A stretch of 64,000 nucleotides of DNA from Paenibacillus sp. Soil766 (lineage in GTDB: Bacteria > Bacillota > Bacilli > Paenibacillales > NBRC-103111): assembly GCF_001428105.1 (NCBI RefSeq), contig NZ_LMSJ01000034.1, forward strand, positions 337,599-401,598, in the 5' to 3' direction. Both the position numbers and the translations under genes were made by a program. This document shows, in pieces, positions 25,048 through 33,558 of the stretch. Below the pieces are notes generated by a model that worked only from the letters and a program-made list of their open reading frames with translations, searched no databases and had not been told where the DNA came from. How positions within the stretch are numbered: the first letter of the stretch is position 1; each line of letters starts with the position of its first letter.

Positions 25048-25479
25048 GTGATAAAACGTGGCATTGTCTTACTTATAAGTATACTCGTCCTAAGTTCATG
25101 TTCAAATGAGAAATACGACGTCGATAAAGCGACTGCGAAAGGAGACGTCATTAATATACACGGAAGAATCATCAATGTAGATCGGTTCAATCAATTTTTG
25201 AAGAACGTGGAAGGCCAGACGAAGAGTCAAATTCGGATAACGCAAATGACAATTGAAGGGGATCCTATTTATTATGATTTGGCGTACAACGAAGATAAGC
25301 TTTCCTACACGTATAATAATAAAGCAGATAAACATGGGGATGGCAAGAGACTGAGAACGGAATGTACACGTATGAGCTCAGCGAAAGTGGAACGGGGAAT
25401 TTCTTATTCACTGGATGGTTGTAAGGATGACTCGATTGGTCAGACGTTTAGCTTTGTTATACCAGAATCGGGGAACTAG
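25048..25479 (+). CDS. DUF4362-type lipoprotein
   Basis: A 143-residue lipoprotein with lipobox LVLSSC near residue 17. The mature part GDVINIHGRIINVDRFNQFLKNVEGQTKSQIRITQMTIEGDPIYYDLAYNEDKLSYTYNN matches the DUF4362 family of unknown function. The GTG at 25048 has AGGGGG eight bases upstream and is preferred to the TTG at 25042. It is a single gene upstream of the riboswitch region. Confidence 0.75.
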   Translation: MIKRGIVLLISILVLSSCSNEKYDVDKATAKGDVINIHGRIINVDRFNQFLKNVEGQTKSQIRITQMTIEGDPIYYDLAYNEDKLSYTYNNKADKHGDGKRLRTECTRMSSAKVERGISYSLDGCKDDSIGQTFSFVIPESGN

Positions 25480-25579
25480 ATGACCTATTTATCTAGATCC
25501 GATTTGAGTTGGTAAATTTTGAGTCATGATCTCACTGATTTCCCATGTTACAATCGTTGAGATCCATTCTGGGTCCAAA

Positions 25580-25700
25580 ACTTAGAAGGCCGAAGCTTTT
25601 TTGAAGCACGGGGGAACCAATCTATGGGGTGAAGTCGCGTTTCGCGCGGCCGGGTGATTACTCTTTGATCCGAATCCGACAGCTAACCTCGCAGGCCGCA
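25580..25700 (+). promoter_or_regulatory. ydaO-yuaA type cyclic-di-AMP riboswitch
   Basis: The conserved blocks occur in order: GGCCGAAGC, GGGGGAACC, ATGGGGTGAA, the variable GCGTTTCGCGC stem, CCGGGTGA, ATCCGAATCCGACAGCTAA and CCTCGCAGGC. This is the ydaO motif, which turns expression off when c-di-AMP binds (established). It lies directly before a LysM-CAP cell-wall gene, a typical target class. I do not see a separate terminator after it, so control may be through the ribosome site or an overlapping hairpin. Confidence 0.93.
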
Positions 25701-25717
25701 AAAAGGAGAGGTATAAT

Positions 25718-26368
25718 TTGAAGCGTTACAAAAAGCTAATCGTTACAGGTGCATTAGGTTTAAGTGTCCTTATGGGTGCCAACGCAGTATGGGCTGCAAC
25801 GGGAACTCATACGGTAGCAGGCAACGATACGATGTGGTTAATCTCTAAAAAATATGGCGTCAGCCTTACTTCGCTGATCAAAGCGAATCCACAAGTAGCC
25901 AATCCGAACGTGATTTGGTCGGGGATGAAGCTTAACATTCCTGGAAGCACGGGTACAACTGTTGTGACTAAACCGCAGGTTACGCCAGCACCGACGCAAT
26001 CCACTTTTGCAAGCCAAGTGGTTACCTTAGTAAACCAGGAACGAACGAAGGCTGGATTGAAGCCTTTGACCAGCAATAGCGCACTTACCGCGATGGCGCT
26101 GGATAAAGCGAAAGATATGTACAATAAGGGATATTTCGATCATACTTCGCCTACGTACGGGTCACCTTTTGATATGATGAGCTCTTATGGCATTCATTAT
26201 TCCTATGCAGGTGAAAACATCGCGAAAGGTCAACAAACACCTGAAGCCGTTATGACGGCTTGGATGAACAGTTCAGGTCACCGTCAGAACATTTTAAGCC
26301 CGAACTTCACTCAAATAGGCGTCGCCTATTATAACGGTGAGTGGGTTCAGGAATTTATTAGTAACTAA
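25718..26368 (+). CDS. Secreted LysM and CAP (SCP-like) domain protein
   Basis: A 216-residue exported protein. Signal peptide (residues 1-27, ending VWA), one LysM domain (THTVAGNDTMWLISKKYGVSLTSLIKANPQV...NPNVIWSGMKLNIP), a Thr/Pro linker and a CAP domain with LVNQERTKAGLKPL, FDHTSPTYGSPFDMM and GENIAKGQ...WMNSSGHRQNILSPNFTQIGVAYY. The CAP motif residues are intact, as in YkwD. It binds peptidoglycan and has an unproven role. TTG start with AAAGGAGAGG seven bases upstream. The c-di-AMP riboswitch directly precedes it, linking it to cell-wall and osmotic homeostasis. Confidence 0.92.
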   Translation: MKRYKKLIVTGALGLSVLMGANAVWAATGTHTVAGNDTMWLISKKYGVSLTSLIKANPQVANPNVIWSGMKLNIPGSTGTTVVTKPQVTPAPTQSTFASQVVTLVNQERTKAGLKPLTSNSALTAMALDKAKDMYNKGYFDHTSPTYGSPFDMMSSYGIHYSYAGENIAKGQQTPEAVMTAWMNSSGHRQNILSPNFTQIGVAYYNGEWVQEFISN

Positions 26369-26386
26369 GTGAAAATCGTGGAACGT

Positions 26387-26417
26387 GGCAGTCTCCCTTG
26401 GGGAGGCTGTCTTTTTT
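26387..26417 (+). terminator. Rho-independent terminator
   Basis: GGCAGTCTCC pairs with GGAGGCTGTC (two G-U) with a six-T run. It ends the riboswitch-controlled transcript. Confidence 0.8.
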
Positions 26418-26546
26418 GTTTAAGTCGAAGGAGATAGGTTGTAAATGTCGAATTGAGTGTTGAAAAGATGGAGAGAACCGAAGCTCTGTGATTTAACAGA
26501 AGTTATATATGTATGAATTTAATTAGAAAATGGTGGAGATGACAGG

Positions 26547-26978
26547 ATGACTAAATCAGGGGAAGAAAACTACCCAAAACCAATCGGCGGATGGTTACTC
26601 ATTTATGTATTGACGCTGTTAGTAAGCGCCGCTTTATATGGGATGGGAACGATAAACGTATTTGGTCAATTTATGAGTGAATTTAAAGAATGGAATTCGA
26701 TGCTAATCATAATTAATATCGGAACTATTGTTAAATTATTCACCTCTGCTCTGATTTTTTACTTACTTATAACTAAGGCGAATGTAACTCCAAAGATCAT
26801 CATAGGATATGAACTTTTTTGTATTTTGATAAGGTTGATTTCACTTTCAGACGTGATCTTTCGTTATCATGTGATGCCGAATTCGTATTATGTATCTATG
26901 TTTTTCGGATTGGTAAGTGTGGTTTGGATCTTGTATTTTCTGAAATCTAAGAGAATTAAAGAAACGTTTGTGAACTAA
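26547..26978 (+). CDS. DUF2569-type membrane protein
   Basis: A 143-residue protein with four transmembrane helices. The N-terminal signature PKPIGGWLLIYVLTLLVS and the C-terminal WILYFLKSKRIKETF are typical of the DUF2569 family. Function unknown. TGGAGATGACAGG precedes the ATG. No operon partner is evident, though the next gene starts 40 bases downstream. Confidence 0.75.
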   Translation: MTKSGEENYPKPIGGWLLIYVLTLLVSAALYGMGTINVFGQFMSEFKEWNSMLIIINIGTIVKLFTSALIFYLLITKANVTPKIIIGYELFCILIRLISLSDVIFRYHVMPNSYYVSMFFGLVSVVWILYFLKSKRIKETFVN

Positions 26979-27018
26979 AAAATCAAAATGATTATAGTGA
27001 ATATGAAGAGGTGCTCCA

Positions 27019-27501
27019 GTGATTACGATATTCACAGAAATAGAAATTGAAGCTTCGATTACTGTTTGTTTTGACATGGCAACGAATATTGAGATACATA
27101 CGCAAACTGTGTGGCCTCATACCAAGGAACGAGCGATAGCTGGAACAACAACTGGCATGATTAGAGTAGGGGAAACAGTTACGTTTGAGGCGAGACATTT
27201 CTTAATTAGGCAAAAACACACTTCACTCATTTCGAATTATGTTCGACCTTACCGCTTTGTTGATGAAATGTTGCAGGGGACATTCAAAAGTATGAGGCAT
27301 GAACATGAATTTATTGATTTAGGACATAGAACCTTGATGAAAGATACATTAAGCTTTGAGGCCCCACTAGGCTGGCTCGGATGGATAGTTGAAAGGGTTA
27401 TTCTACGAAGATATATGATGCGATTTTTGAATTATCGGAATGAACAATTGAAGATTGTAGCTGAACGAGAGCAAAGAAAAGAAGGGAGGGCATTTATTTG
27501 A
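27019..27501 (+). CDS. SRPBCC-fold (START-like) protein
   Basis: A 160-residue protein of the SRPBCC superfamily: FTEIEIEASITVCFDMATNIEIH as first strand and helix, DEMLQGTFKSMRHEHEFIDLG in the middle and a C-terminal helix ILRRYMMRFLNYRNEQLKIV. This form is common for cell-division-inhibitor-annotated ligand-binding proteins; the ligand is unknown. GTG start with AAGAGG upstream. Its stop overlaps the next gene's start. Confidence 0.75.
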   Translation: MITIFTEIEIEASITVCFDMATNIEIHTQTVWPHTKERAIAGTTTGMIRVGETVTFEARHFLIRQKHTSLISNYVRPYRFVDEMLQGTFKSMRHEHEFIDLGHRTLMKDTLSFEAPLGWLGWIVERVILRRYMMRFLNYRNEQLKIVAEREQRKEGRAFI

Positions 27502-27920
27502 ATTTCTATCTTGCCTCCAGTTTCAAAAACATCGACAATGTTCGAGTTGTCGCGCAGGAGTTGAAGATAGCGGGATATAAGCAAACGTACGATTGGACGA
27601 CGCATACAGGTATCGATTCACTTCAAGAGCTCGCGGCGATCGGTGCCAAAGAGAAAGATGCTGTGTTGCGTGCAGAGCTATTCATCATGATGCTGCCAGC
27701 GGGAAAGGGAAGCCATGTCGAGTTGGGACTTGCTTTAGGAGCAGGGAAGACAATTATTATGTATTCTGCTAACGATGCGTTCAATGATATTGAAACAACG
27801 AGTACGTTTTATCAGCTGCCGGAGGTACATCAAATCATAGGAACGATAGACGATTTGGTTACAACGATCATTCAAAGTAGCAGGCAAACTAACACGGGGA
27901 GCCGCAATTGCCTACCCTAG
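27498..27920 (+). CDS. Nucleoside 2-deoxyribosyltransferase-like protein
   Basis: A 140-residue protein of the nucleoside deoxyribosyltransferase fold. FYLASSFKNIDNVRVVAQEL holds the first loop, KQTYDWT the aromatic pocket, and LFIMMLPAGKGSHVELGLALGAGK the conserved catalytic Glu region. It may cleave or transfer on a modified nucleoside or act as a nucleotide hydrolase. TTG start, overlapping the upstream stop, with GGGAGGG seven bases away. The last 15 residues look unconserved. Confidence 0.8.
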   Translation: MNFYLASSFKNIDNVRVVAQELKIAGYKQTYDWTTHTGIDSLQELAAIGAKEKDAVLRAELFIMMLPAGKGSHVELGLALGAGKTIIMYSANDAFNDIETTSTFYQLPEVHQIIGTIDDLVTTIIQSSRQTNTGSRNCLP

Positions 27921-27965
27921 TTCCCTTATTAGCAAGATTTTGTAGGTCATTAAAATGGAAACAGT

Positions 27966-28007
27966 AAAAGGAAGCCATGAGGTGTCTCTACCTCATCGGC
28001 TCCCTTT
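27966..28007. terminator. Bidirectional terminator between convergent genes
   Basis: GGAAGCCATGAGGT pairs with ACCTCATCGGCTCC (one mismatch), flanked by A and T runs. The stop codon of the minus-strand pseudogene lies inside the stem. Confidence 0.75.
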
Positions 28008-28820
28008 CAATTAGAAACTTGGCTTCGAATCGCTGTTTAAACGTCTGAAACATCCACAAATTCACATCCCACAAGTCCGCCACGGGTTGTTGTGTGAGTG
28101 GAAGCACCTGTAAATACGGGGGTGGTCCGAATTCTGGTGTGAAGGTCATCGTATCCGCTCCGGCATCGAATCGGTGTTGACAGATCGTCAACCATAAGCC
28201 GATGAAGGTTTCCACATGCGCAGCAAATTCAGGTGCCCTGGGGTCCGACACCTGCGGGCCTTCCGGGTAGCCGACGCGCCCGTGAATATGGATGGCGCGC
28301 GCTAAGCTTAGCTGGACATCCTCATCCTCCAGACTCGGCATGCTTTCACAGGCTGCGCACCAGTGGCTGAAATCGGCGCCAATAGTGAGCTCCGGCAGCT
28401 GCTTCAACACGGCGGCCGTTTGCCACGGCGTGAAAAAAGCCCTCCCGCGATGCGTTTCATGCGCGATCGGAATCCCGATCTCTTGCTCTAGACGCAGCGC
28501 GGCTTCAAAAAAACGCAACTGCTCGTCAGCAGGCATACGATCAGCAGCGCTGTGCGAATTGATCAGAGCAGGTTGCAGTTCCGCTGCGCGAAGCACCTGT
28601 TCACGGAAAGATTGCATGTGATCCGTGCCCCGCGTCACCACTTGTGCGATGAACGACAAGTTCATGTCGTCCAAATCCTTTCGAAACTGACGATACTGCT
28701 TAGCCTCGGAAGGGGGCGTGTTTACTCGACACCGTAATAACCGGCCTCTGCGATTTGCTCTAATTTCCCCGCCCACAATCCATCCCACTCCCATAAGGAT
28801 TTATATCCAAGTAATTTCAT
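27988..28820 (-). pseudogene. Frameshifted sugar phosphate isomerase/epimerase-like TIM barrel
   Basis: The true start is the ATG at 28820 behind GAGGAG. That frame reads a normal family N-terminus (KSLWEWDGLWAGKLEQIAEAGYYGVE) and then meets TAA at 28724-28722. The remaining 245 or so residues (TPPSEAKQYRQF to the end) continue in another frame, with typical barrel features such as ALINSHSAADRM, IPIAHETHRGRAFF and HIHGRVGYPEGPQ. The join would read GVE-TPPSEA, so a small indel near 28722-28730 broke the gene, unless it is an assembly error. The intact protein would be about 275 residues. It lies 101 bases downstream of the AraC gene on the same strand. Confidence 0.78.
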
Positions 28821-28921
28821 TGCCATTGCTCCTCATCCATAGTCCAAAGACATATCTATGAGTATAGGACAGAGGATGGTTTAAAGACTTATGCTATCTT
28901 CAGAAAAACCCTAACGTATTT

Positions 28922-29821
28922 TCACCAAGAAAGATGTCTATAGGCGGTTGGAGATAAATTCGTCCATCGTTTGAATTGTTTACTGAATTGAGACAAATCC
29001 TTGTATCCCAGTTGTTCGGCGATATGTTCGATAGAATGAGAGGGGTCCATGAGCATGAGCTTGGCTTGACGTAGTTTCACTGTGCTTAAGTAATGCCGTG
29101 GCGAGACCCCATAAGCTTTGTGAAAAACCCGATTACAATGTGCAGGGCTATAACCGAGCTGCTTGGCGATGTGCGTTATTCGGAAAGGTTCCTGTCCTTT
29201 GACTGTCGTAGATGCTTGGTGCTCAATTAATTGGGCTAGTTGTGCAGCTAAGCCAGAATCTCCTGTTTGCTGATTAGAAACCACAGCCTCATCGAGTAGT
29301 ACCTCGCTTAAAGCGGTGAATATACGAAATGAAGCATGCATCGTCTGTAGCTTCAGATTTAATCCGCTGGAGGTATTCTCTCTGGCTATTTGTGCGAGAT
29401 CCATAAGAATGGGGCGGAGTAAGCTCTCCATTTTGCTGCCAGACGGGTGAACGATTTGCCCAATTTGACTTATTTGCTGACGAAACCAAGGATCAGTTAC
29501 CTCTAAATGTACACACACGTACTCCATCATATGGCCATCGACTGCCCCTAAGCTTGCATGTACGTCATTCGGTAGTATCCAGACCAAATCGCCTTGTTTT
29601 TGTACAAACTGCTTGTCCCCAACACGCATACGCTGGGAGCCGTCTATGACAAGATTCAGCTCAAACATCGGATGTTGATGCTCGGGGAATGACCACTGCG
29701 CGTTAACCTTGCGAAGATGTGCCGCAAAAATCCTGAAGGATGCCTGAACATCAGGCAGCATACCGCCATAAACGACATTGTCGAGACCAGCGGGTAAGGA
29801 TTCTTGTTGAAAGACTTTCAT
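28922..29821 (-). CDS. AraC-family regulator, probable regulator of the xylosidase
   Basis: A 299-residue regulator with an N-terminal cupin sensor (EHQHPMFELNLVIDGSQRMRVGDKQFVQKQGDLVWILPNDVH) and two C-terminal helix-turn-helix motifs (ITHIAKQLGYSPAHCNRVFHKAYG and IEHIAEQLGYKDLSQFSKQFKRWTNLSP). The cupin suggests a sugar ligand. AAAGGAG lies nine bases before the ATG at 29821. The divergent gene is a GH52 beta-xylosidase, so control of xylo-oligosaccharide use is likely. Confidence 0.88.
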   Translation of the reverse strand: MKVFQQESLPAGLDNVVYGGMLPDVQASFRIFAAHLRKVNAQWSFPEHQHPMFELNLVIDGSQRMRVGDKQFVQKQGDLVWILPNDVHASLGAVDGHMMEYVCVHLEVTDPWFRQQISQIGQIVHPSGSKMESLLRPILMDLAQIARENTSSGLNLKLQTMHASFRIFTALSEVLLDEAVVSNQQTGDSGLAAQLAQLIEHQASTTVKGQEPFRITHIAKQLGYSPAHCNRVFHKAYGVSPRHYLSTVKLRQAKLMLMDPSHSIEHIAEQLGYKDLSQFSKQFKRWTNLSPTAYRHLSW

Positions 29822-29956
29822 ATCTAATGACTCCTTTGGCAAAGGTTATGATGTGTCTGATACGATTACTATCTCACTTAAATAGTGTGAAATCAAATGT
29901 TTCTTTTGTCCAAATGAAAGATCGTATTGCCCATGGGTTCAGGGTTTCGTACATTG

Positions 29957-29962
29957 TATAAT
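29957..29962 (+). promoter_or_regulatory. -10 box for the xylosidase gene
   Basis: A consensus TATAAT stands 35 bases before the ATG in the 175-base divergent gap. No good -35 lies 17 bases upstream, consistent with dependence on an AraC-type activator. Confidence 0.45.
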
Positions 29963-29996
29963 AAGGGCAAATGACTGAGAGGAGCAACATCTTGAT

Positions 29997-32108
29997 ATGA
30001 AGAATCGATTTTTCAACGCACACCATTCGCCTATTGGCGCATTTGCAAGCTTTACTCTTGGATTTCCAGGCAAAAGCGGAGGTTTTGATCTCGAACAGGC
30101 GCGTCCGCCAAAGCAAAATATATATATTGGGCTAGAAACGATCCAAGGCGGCACTTATGACGCATTGCCTTTCTTCGAGTATGTTAGTGAGGACGAAAGC
30201 CTTCGATATGATATCGAAAATCCGGATCCAAAGCCGAAGAAAAAGAAAACGGTGTTCCCTTTTGCACAAGAAGAGATTCAACGAGAATTCAATGTCAGCA
30301 CAGATACGTGGAAAGCTGGCGATTTGGAATTCAGTCTTATTTCTCCTGCACAGTCTGTACCTGATCCAACGACAGCGAGTGATGAAGAGTTACGTTTAGC
30401 GCTCGTCCCTGCCATTCTTGCTAAGATAACTGTCGACAATACGAAAGGTACGGCATCTAGAAGAGTTTTCTTCGGTTATCAAGGATCAGATCCTTACAGC
30501 GCAATGCGTAGGTTGGATGATACGATGGATGGCGCCGCGGGGATAGGTCAAGGCCGAATTACGGGGATCGTTTCCAAAGATCCTGAAGTACGTTCAGGTC
30601 TCTATTTTAGCATCGAAGATATTTTGAAAATGAAAATTGTAGAAAACTTGACCTTCGGACTTGGTACCGTCGGAGCTTTATTCGCAGACACACCCCCTGG
30701 TGAAAAACGCTCGTATGAATTCGCAATTTGTTTCTATCGTGGAGGTATAGTAACTGCGGGTCGTGATGCTTCCTATACGTACGCTCGTTTATTCAAGAAT
30801 ATTGAAGCTGTAGCTGAGTACGCTTTAGGCAATTTCGATAAGTTAACAGCACTAGCTCAAAGTTCAGACGCTAACATCGCAAATTCTCGCTTGTCGGCTG
30901 ATCAGAAGTTTATGCTTGCCCACGCAATCCGCAGCTATAATGGAAATACGCAGCTTTTGGATATGGATGATGAGCCATTCTGGATTGTGAATGAAGGCGA
31001 ATATCGGATGATGAACACGTTCGATTTGACAGTTGATCAATTATTCTATGAGCTGGCAGTGAATCCTTGGACGGTTCGGAATGAACTAGATATGTTCGTG
31101 AAACGGTATAGCTATGAGGACATGGTTAGTTTCCCAGATGATCCTACGGAGTACCCGGGTGGAATTTCGTTTACGCATGATATGGGTGTAGCGAATACAC
31201 TTTCTCGACCAGGTTACTCGGCTTATGAGCTATATGGTTTGGACGATTGCTTCTCGCATATGACACACGAGCAGTTGGTGAATTGGACATTATGCGGAGC
31301 AACCTATGTGGCACATACCGATGATCAGGCGTGGCTGCAAGCGAATCTTACGATTTTCGAAAAATGTTTAACGAGTATGCTCCATCGCGATCACCCGAAT
31401 CCAGAACTGCGCAATGGGATCATGTCATTAGATAGCACGCGTACGATGGGCGGAGCAGAAATCACGACGTATGACAGTTTAGATGTCTCGTTGGGACAAT
31501 CCCGTAATAATATTTATATGGCGGGTAAATGTTGGGCGGCTTATGTGGCGATGGAAACTATTTTTGCTCAAAATGGCAGAGAAGATCTAGCTCTGATTGC
31601 AAGTGAGCAGGCTATGAAGAGTGCACAAACAGTAACGTCGTTCGTCACTGCTGAAGGTTACATACCAGCTGTAGTTGGTGAAGGCAATGATTCCAAAATC
31701 ATTCCAGCGATCGAAGGCTTAGTATTTCCTTACTTCACAGGTAACAAGTCTGCGTTAGATGCCAATGGTCGTTACGGCTTTTATATCGAAGCATTGAAAA
31801 AACATCTAGATGTAGTGCTTGTTGAAGGCACGTGCCTATTCGCAGATGGTGGCTGGAAGCTTTCCTCGACGAGTAATAACTCCTGGTTAAGCAAAATATA
31901 TTTGTGCCAATTCGTAGCACGTGAAATCCTGAATTTGGCTTGGGATGAAACGGGAGCTGCAGCGGACGCAGCCCATGTAGCTTGGTTGACGCACCCAACC
32001 TTGTCTATCTGGAGCTGGAGTGATCAAATTATTTCTGGTGAAATTACAGGAAGTAAGTATTATCCGCGCGGTGTTACAAGCATTTTATGGCTGCAAGAAA
32101 CGAAATAA
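29997..32108 (+). CDS. GH52 beta-xylosidase
   Basis: A 703-residue retaining beta-xylosidase of glycoside hydrolase family 52, cleaving xylose from xylo-oligosaccharides. It matches the Geobacillus XynB2 type along its whole length: NAHHSPIGAFASFTLGFPGKSGG at the start, WIVNEGEYRMMNTFDLTVDQ with the nucleophile Glu333, and GGAEITTYDSLDVSLGQ with the acid/base Asp493 (the 160-residue spacing equals that of the characterised enzyme as I recall it). No signal peptide, so it acts on imported oligosaccharides. AGAGGAG precedes the ATG. It is divergent from an AraC regulator and ends at its own terminator. Confidence 0.97.
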   Translation: MKNRFFNAHHSPIGAFASFTLGFPGKSGGFDLEQARPPKQNIYIGLETIQGGTYDALPFFEYVSEDESLRYDIENPDPKPKKKKTVFPFAQEEIQREFNVSTDTWKAGDLEFSLISPAQSVPDPTTASDEELRLALVPAILAKITVDNTKGTASRRVFFGYQGSDPYSAMRRLDDTMDGAAGIGQGRITGIVSKDPEVRSGLYFSIEDILKMKIVENLTFGLGTVGALFADTPPGEKRSYEFAICFYRGGIVTAGRDASYTYARLFKNIEAVAEYALGNFDKLTALAQSSDANIANSRLSADQKFMLAHAIRSYNGNTQLLDMDDEPFWIVNEGEYRMMNTFDLTVDQLFYELAVNPWTVRNELDMFVKRYSYEDMVSFPDDPTEYPGGISFTHDMGVANTLSRPGYSAYELYGLDDCFSHMTHEQLVNWTLCGATYVAHTDDQAWLQANLTIFEKCLTSMLHRDHPNPELRNGIMSLDSTRTMGGAEITTYDSLDVSLGQSRNNIYMAGKCWAAYVAMETIFAQNGREDLALIASEQAMKSAQTVTSFVTAEGYIPAVVGEGNDSKIIPAIEGLVFPYFTGNKSALDANGRYGFYIEALKKHLDVVLVEGTCLFADGGWKLSSTSNNSWLSKIYLCQFVAREILNLAWDETGAAADAAHVAWLTHPTLSIWSWSDQIISGEITGSKYYPRGVTSILWLQETK

Positions 32109-32117
32109 TGGATTCCG

Positions 32118-32151
32118 AGCAACTAAAGCTAACCGCTTTGGTTGCTTTTTT
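32118..32151 (+). terminator. Rho-independent terminator after the xylosidase
   Basis: AGCAACTAAAGC pairs with GCTTTGGTTGCT, followed by a T run. Confidence 0.85.
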
Positions 32152-32211
32152 GTTGGCACTATTTGTAAAATAGAAGAGATGAGCTTCGTTCGATTGGAGG
32201 TAATTGCACAA

Positions 32212-32661
32212 ATGAAAAAAGAAATCTCAGCAGGCGGTGTCGTTTACCGACAAAATGGCGATGATTTTCAAATTTTGCTAATCGAGGATCGCTACCGGAA
32301 ACTGGCTTTTGCGAAAGGTCGCATGGAGGCTGGGGAGACGATTGAACAGGCAGCGCTTCGGGAAATTAAAGAAGAGACCAATATTGATGGCAAGATCATT
32401 CAGCCTTTGATAATCAATTATTATCAGTTCGAGCACACGGAACATGGACAAGTTGAGAAGGAAACACATTATTATTTGGTCGAAGCGCTCAGTGATGAAC
32501 TCAAAGCTCAAACAGAGGAAATTCGGGGAGTCAAGTGGCACAACGCGGCGGACGTTTGGGCTGAACACAATCTGAACGGTTATGAAAATAATCGGGGAAT
32601 TTTGAGAATGGCGCTTGAAATCTTGGGATTTCTAGGTGAAGAGGATGAGATGACGGTATAA
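32212..32661 (+). CDS. Nudix hydrolase
   Basis: A 149-residue Nudix protein with the complete box GRMEAGETIEQAALREIKEET near residues 38-58. It hydrolyses a nucleoside diphosphate linked to another moiety; the substrate (for example diadenosine polyphosphate) is uncertain. The ATG at 32212 has GGAGG eleven bases upstream and MKKEISAGGVVY is the usual family start, so the longer open frame back to 32020 is rejected. Its stop overlaps the ATG of the next small gene. Confidence 0.88.
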   Translation: MKKEISAGGVVYRQNGDDFQILLIEDRYRKLAFAKGRMEAGETIEQAALREIKEETNIDGKIIQPLIINYYQFEHTEHGQVEKETHYYLVEALSDELKAQTEEIRGVKWHNAADVWAEHNLNGYENNRGILRMALEILGFLGEEDEMTV

Positions 32662-32858
32662 TGAAAGCGTATAGATTTGGTTATGTGTTGGTGACCATTT
32701 GGCTGATTTGGATGTTCTATGGTTTTAACAAATATAACGATGTTGATGAGAATAAAATGTTTCAGATTATAACGATTACGGGATTGGGGCTTATTCTCTT
32801 TCCGCTTTATTTTGTTGGAGTCTATTTGTATGGTGTATTTATGAAAAGAAAAACTTAG
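32661..32858 (+). CDS. Small two-helix membrane protein
   Basis: A 65-residue protein with two transmembrane helices (GYVLVTIWLIWMFYGF and ITGLGLILFPLYFVGVYLYGV) and a basic tail. The ATG overlaps the Nudix stop (TAATG), so it is expected to be translated by coupling. Not recognised as a known family. Confidence 0.6.
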   Translation: MKAYRFGYVLVTIWLIWMFYGFNKYNDVDENKMFQIITITGLGLILFPLYFVGVYLYGVFMKRKT

Positions 32859-32939
32859 CTGAATGTGAAGAAGGAAGCTCGATACGAAAAAGGGATCATT
32901 GTGGTCGAGGTTATGATTGAACAACTAGGGGGCGAAACT

Positions 32940-33521
32940 TTGAGTACTAAAAACGAATTACCACAGCTGCATTTCGAAGATCAACTAGCTTTTGAACAGT
33001 GGCTTGCGATAAATCACAGCACATCTCCTGGCATACGATTGCAAATCGCCAAGAAAGGTGCTCGTATCCAAACGGTTTCTTATGATCAGGCGCTGGAGAG
33101 TGCGTTATGTTATGGGTGGATTGATAGCCAGAAAGAAAAGGCGGACGAGCAGATTTGGCTTCAACGGTTTACACCTCGCGGTGTCAGGAGTATTTGGTCC
33201 AAAGTAAATAAAGATAAGGCAGAGACGCTGATTGCAAATGGACGAATGAAACCTTCCGGCATGAAGGCGATTGAGGCTGCTAAGAAGAATGGGCAATGGG
33301 AGAAAGCTTATGAACCGCAAAGTCATGCCACGATCCCAGAGGATTTTGCCCTGCAATTGGAGAGGAATAGTGAAGCGAAGGCCTTCTATGATACACTGGA
33401 TCGGCAAAATAAATATGCCATCACGTTCCGAATTCATACGGCTAAGAAGCCAGAAACACGTGTGAAGCGGATCCAAGAGTTTATTGGGATGCTTGAAAAT
33501 GGGGAAAAGATTTATCCATAG
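32940..33521 (+). CDS. YdeI/OmpD-associated family protein
   Basis: A 193-residue soluble protein of the YdeI/OmpD-associated family: ALESALCYGWIDSQKEKADEQIWLQRFTPRGVRSIWSKVNK, then PEDFALQLERNSEAKAFYDTL and IRTAKKPETRVKRI-like C-terminus. Members are linked to envelope stress or antimicrobial peptide tolerance, but the mechanism is unknown. The TTG at 32940 has AGGGGG seven bases upstream and is preferred to upstream GTG and ATG codons in the same frame (32865, 32913). Confidence 0.78.
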   Translation: MSTKNELPQLHFEDQLAFEQWLAINHSTSPGIRLQIAKKGARIQTVSYDQALESALCYGWIDSQKEKADEQIWLQRFTPRGVRSIWSKVNKDKAETLIANGRMKPSGMKAIEAAKKNGQWEKAYEPQSHATIPEDFALQLERNSEAKAFYDTLDRQNKYAITFRIHTAKKPETRVKRIQEFIGMLENGEKIYP

Positions 33522-33558
33522 ACTTAGATTCAGATAAACGGAGAGGAAAACGAACATC

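Noticed and set aside
27988..28794. A complete 268-residue isomerase starting at 28794
   Set aside because: Its first 25 or so residues are an out-of-frame reading of the true N-terminus, and no ribosome site precedes it.
32020..32211. Extended N-terminus of the Nudix protein
   Set aside because: It crosses the xylosidase terminator, and the family starts at the ATG at 32212 behind GGAGG.
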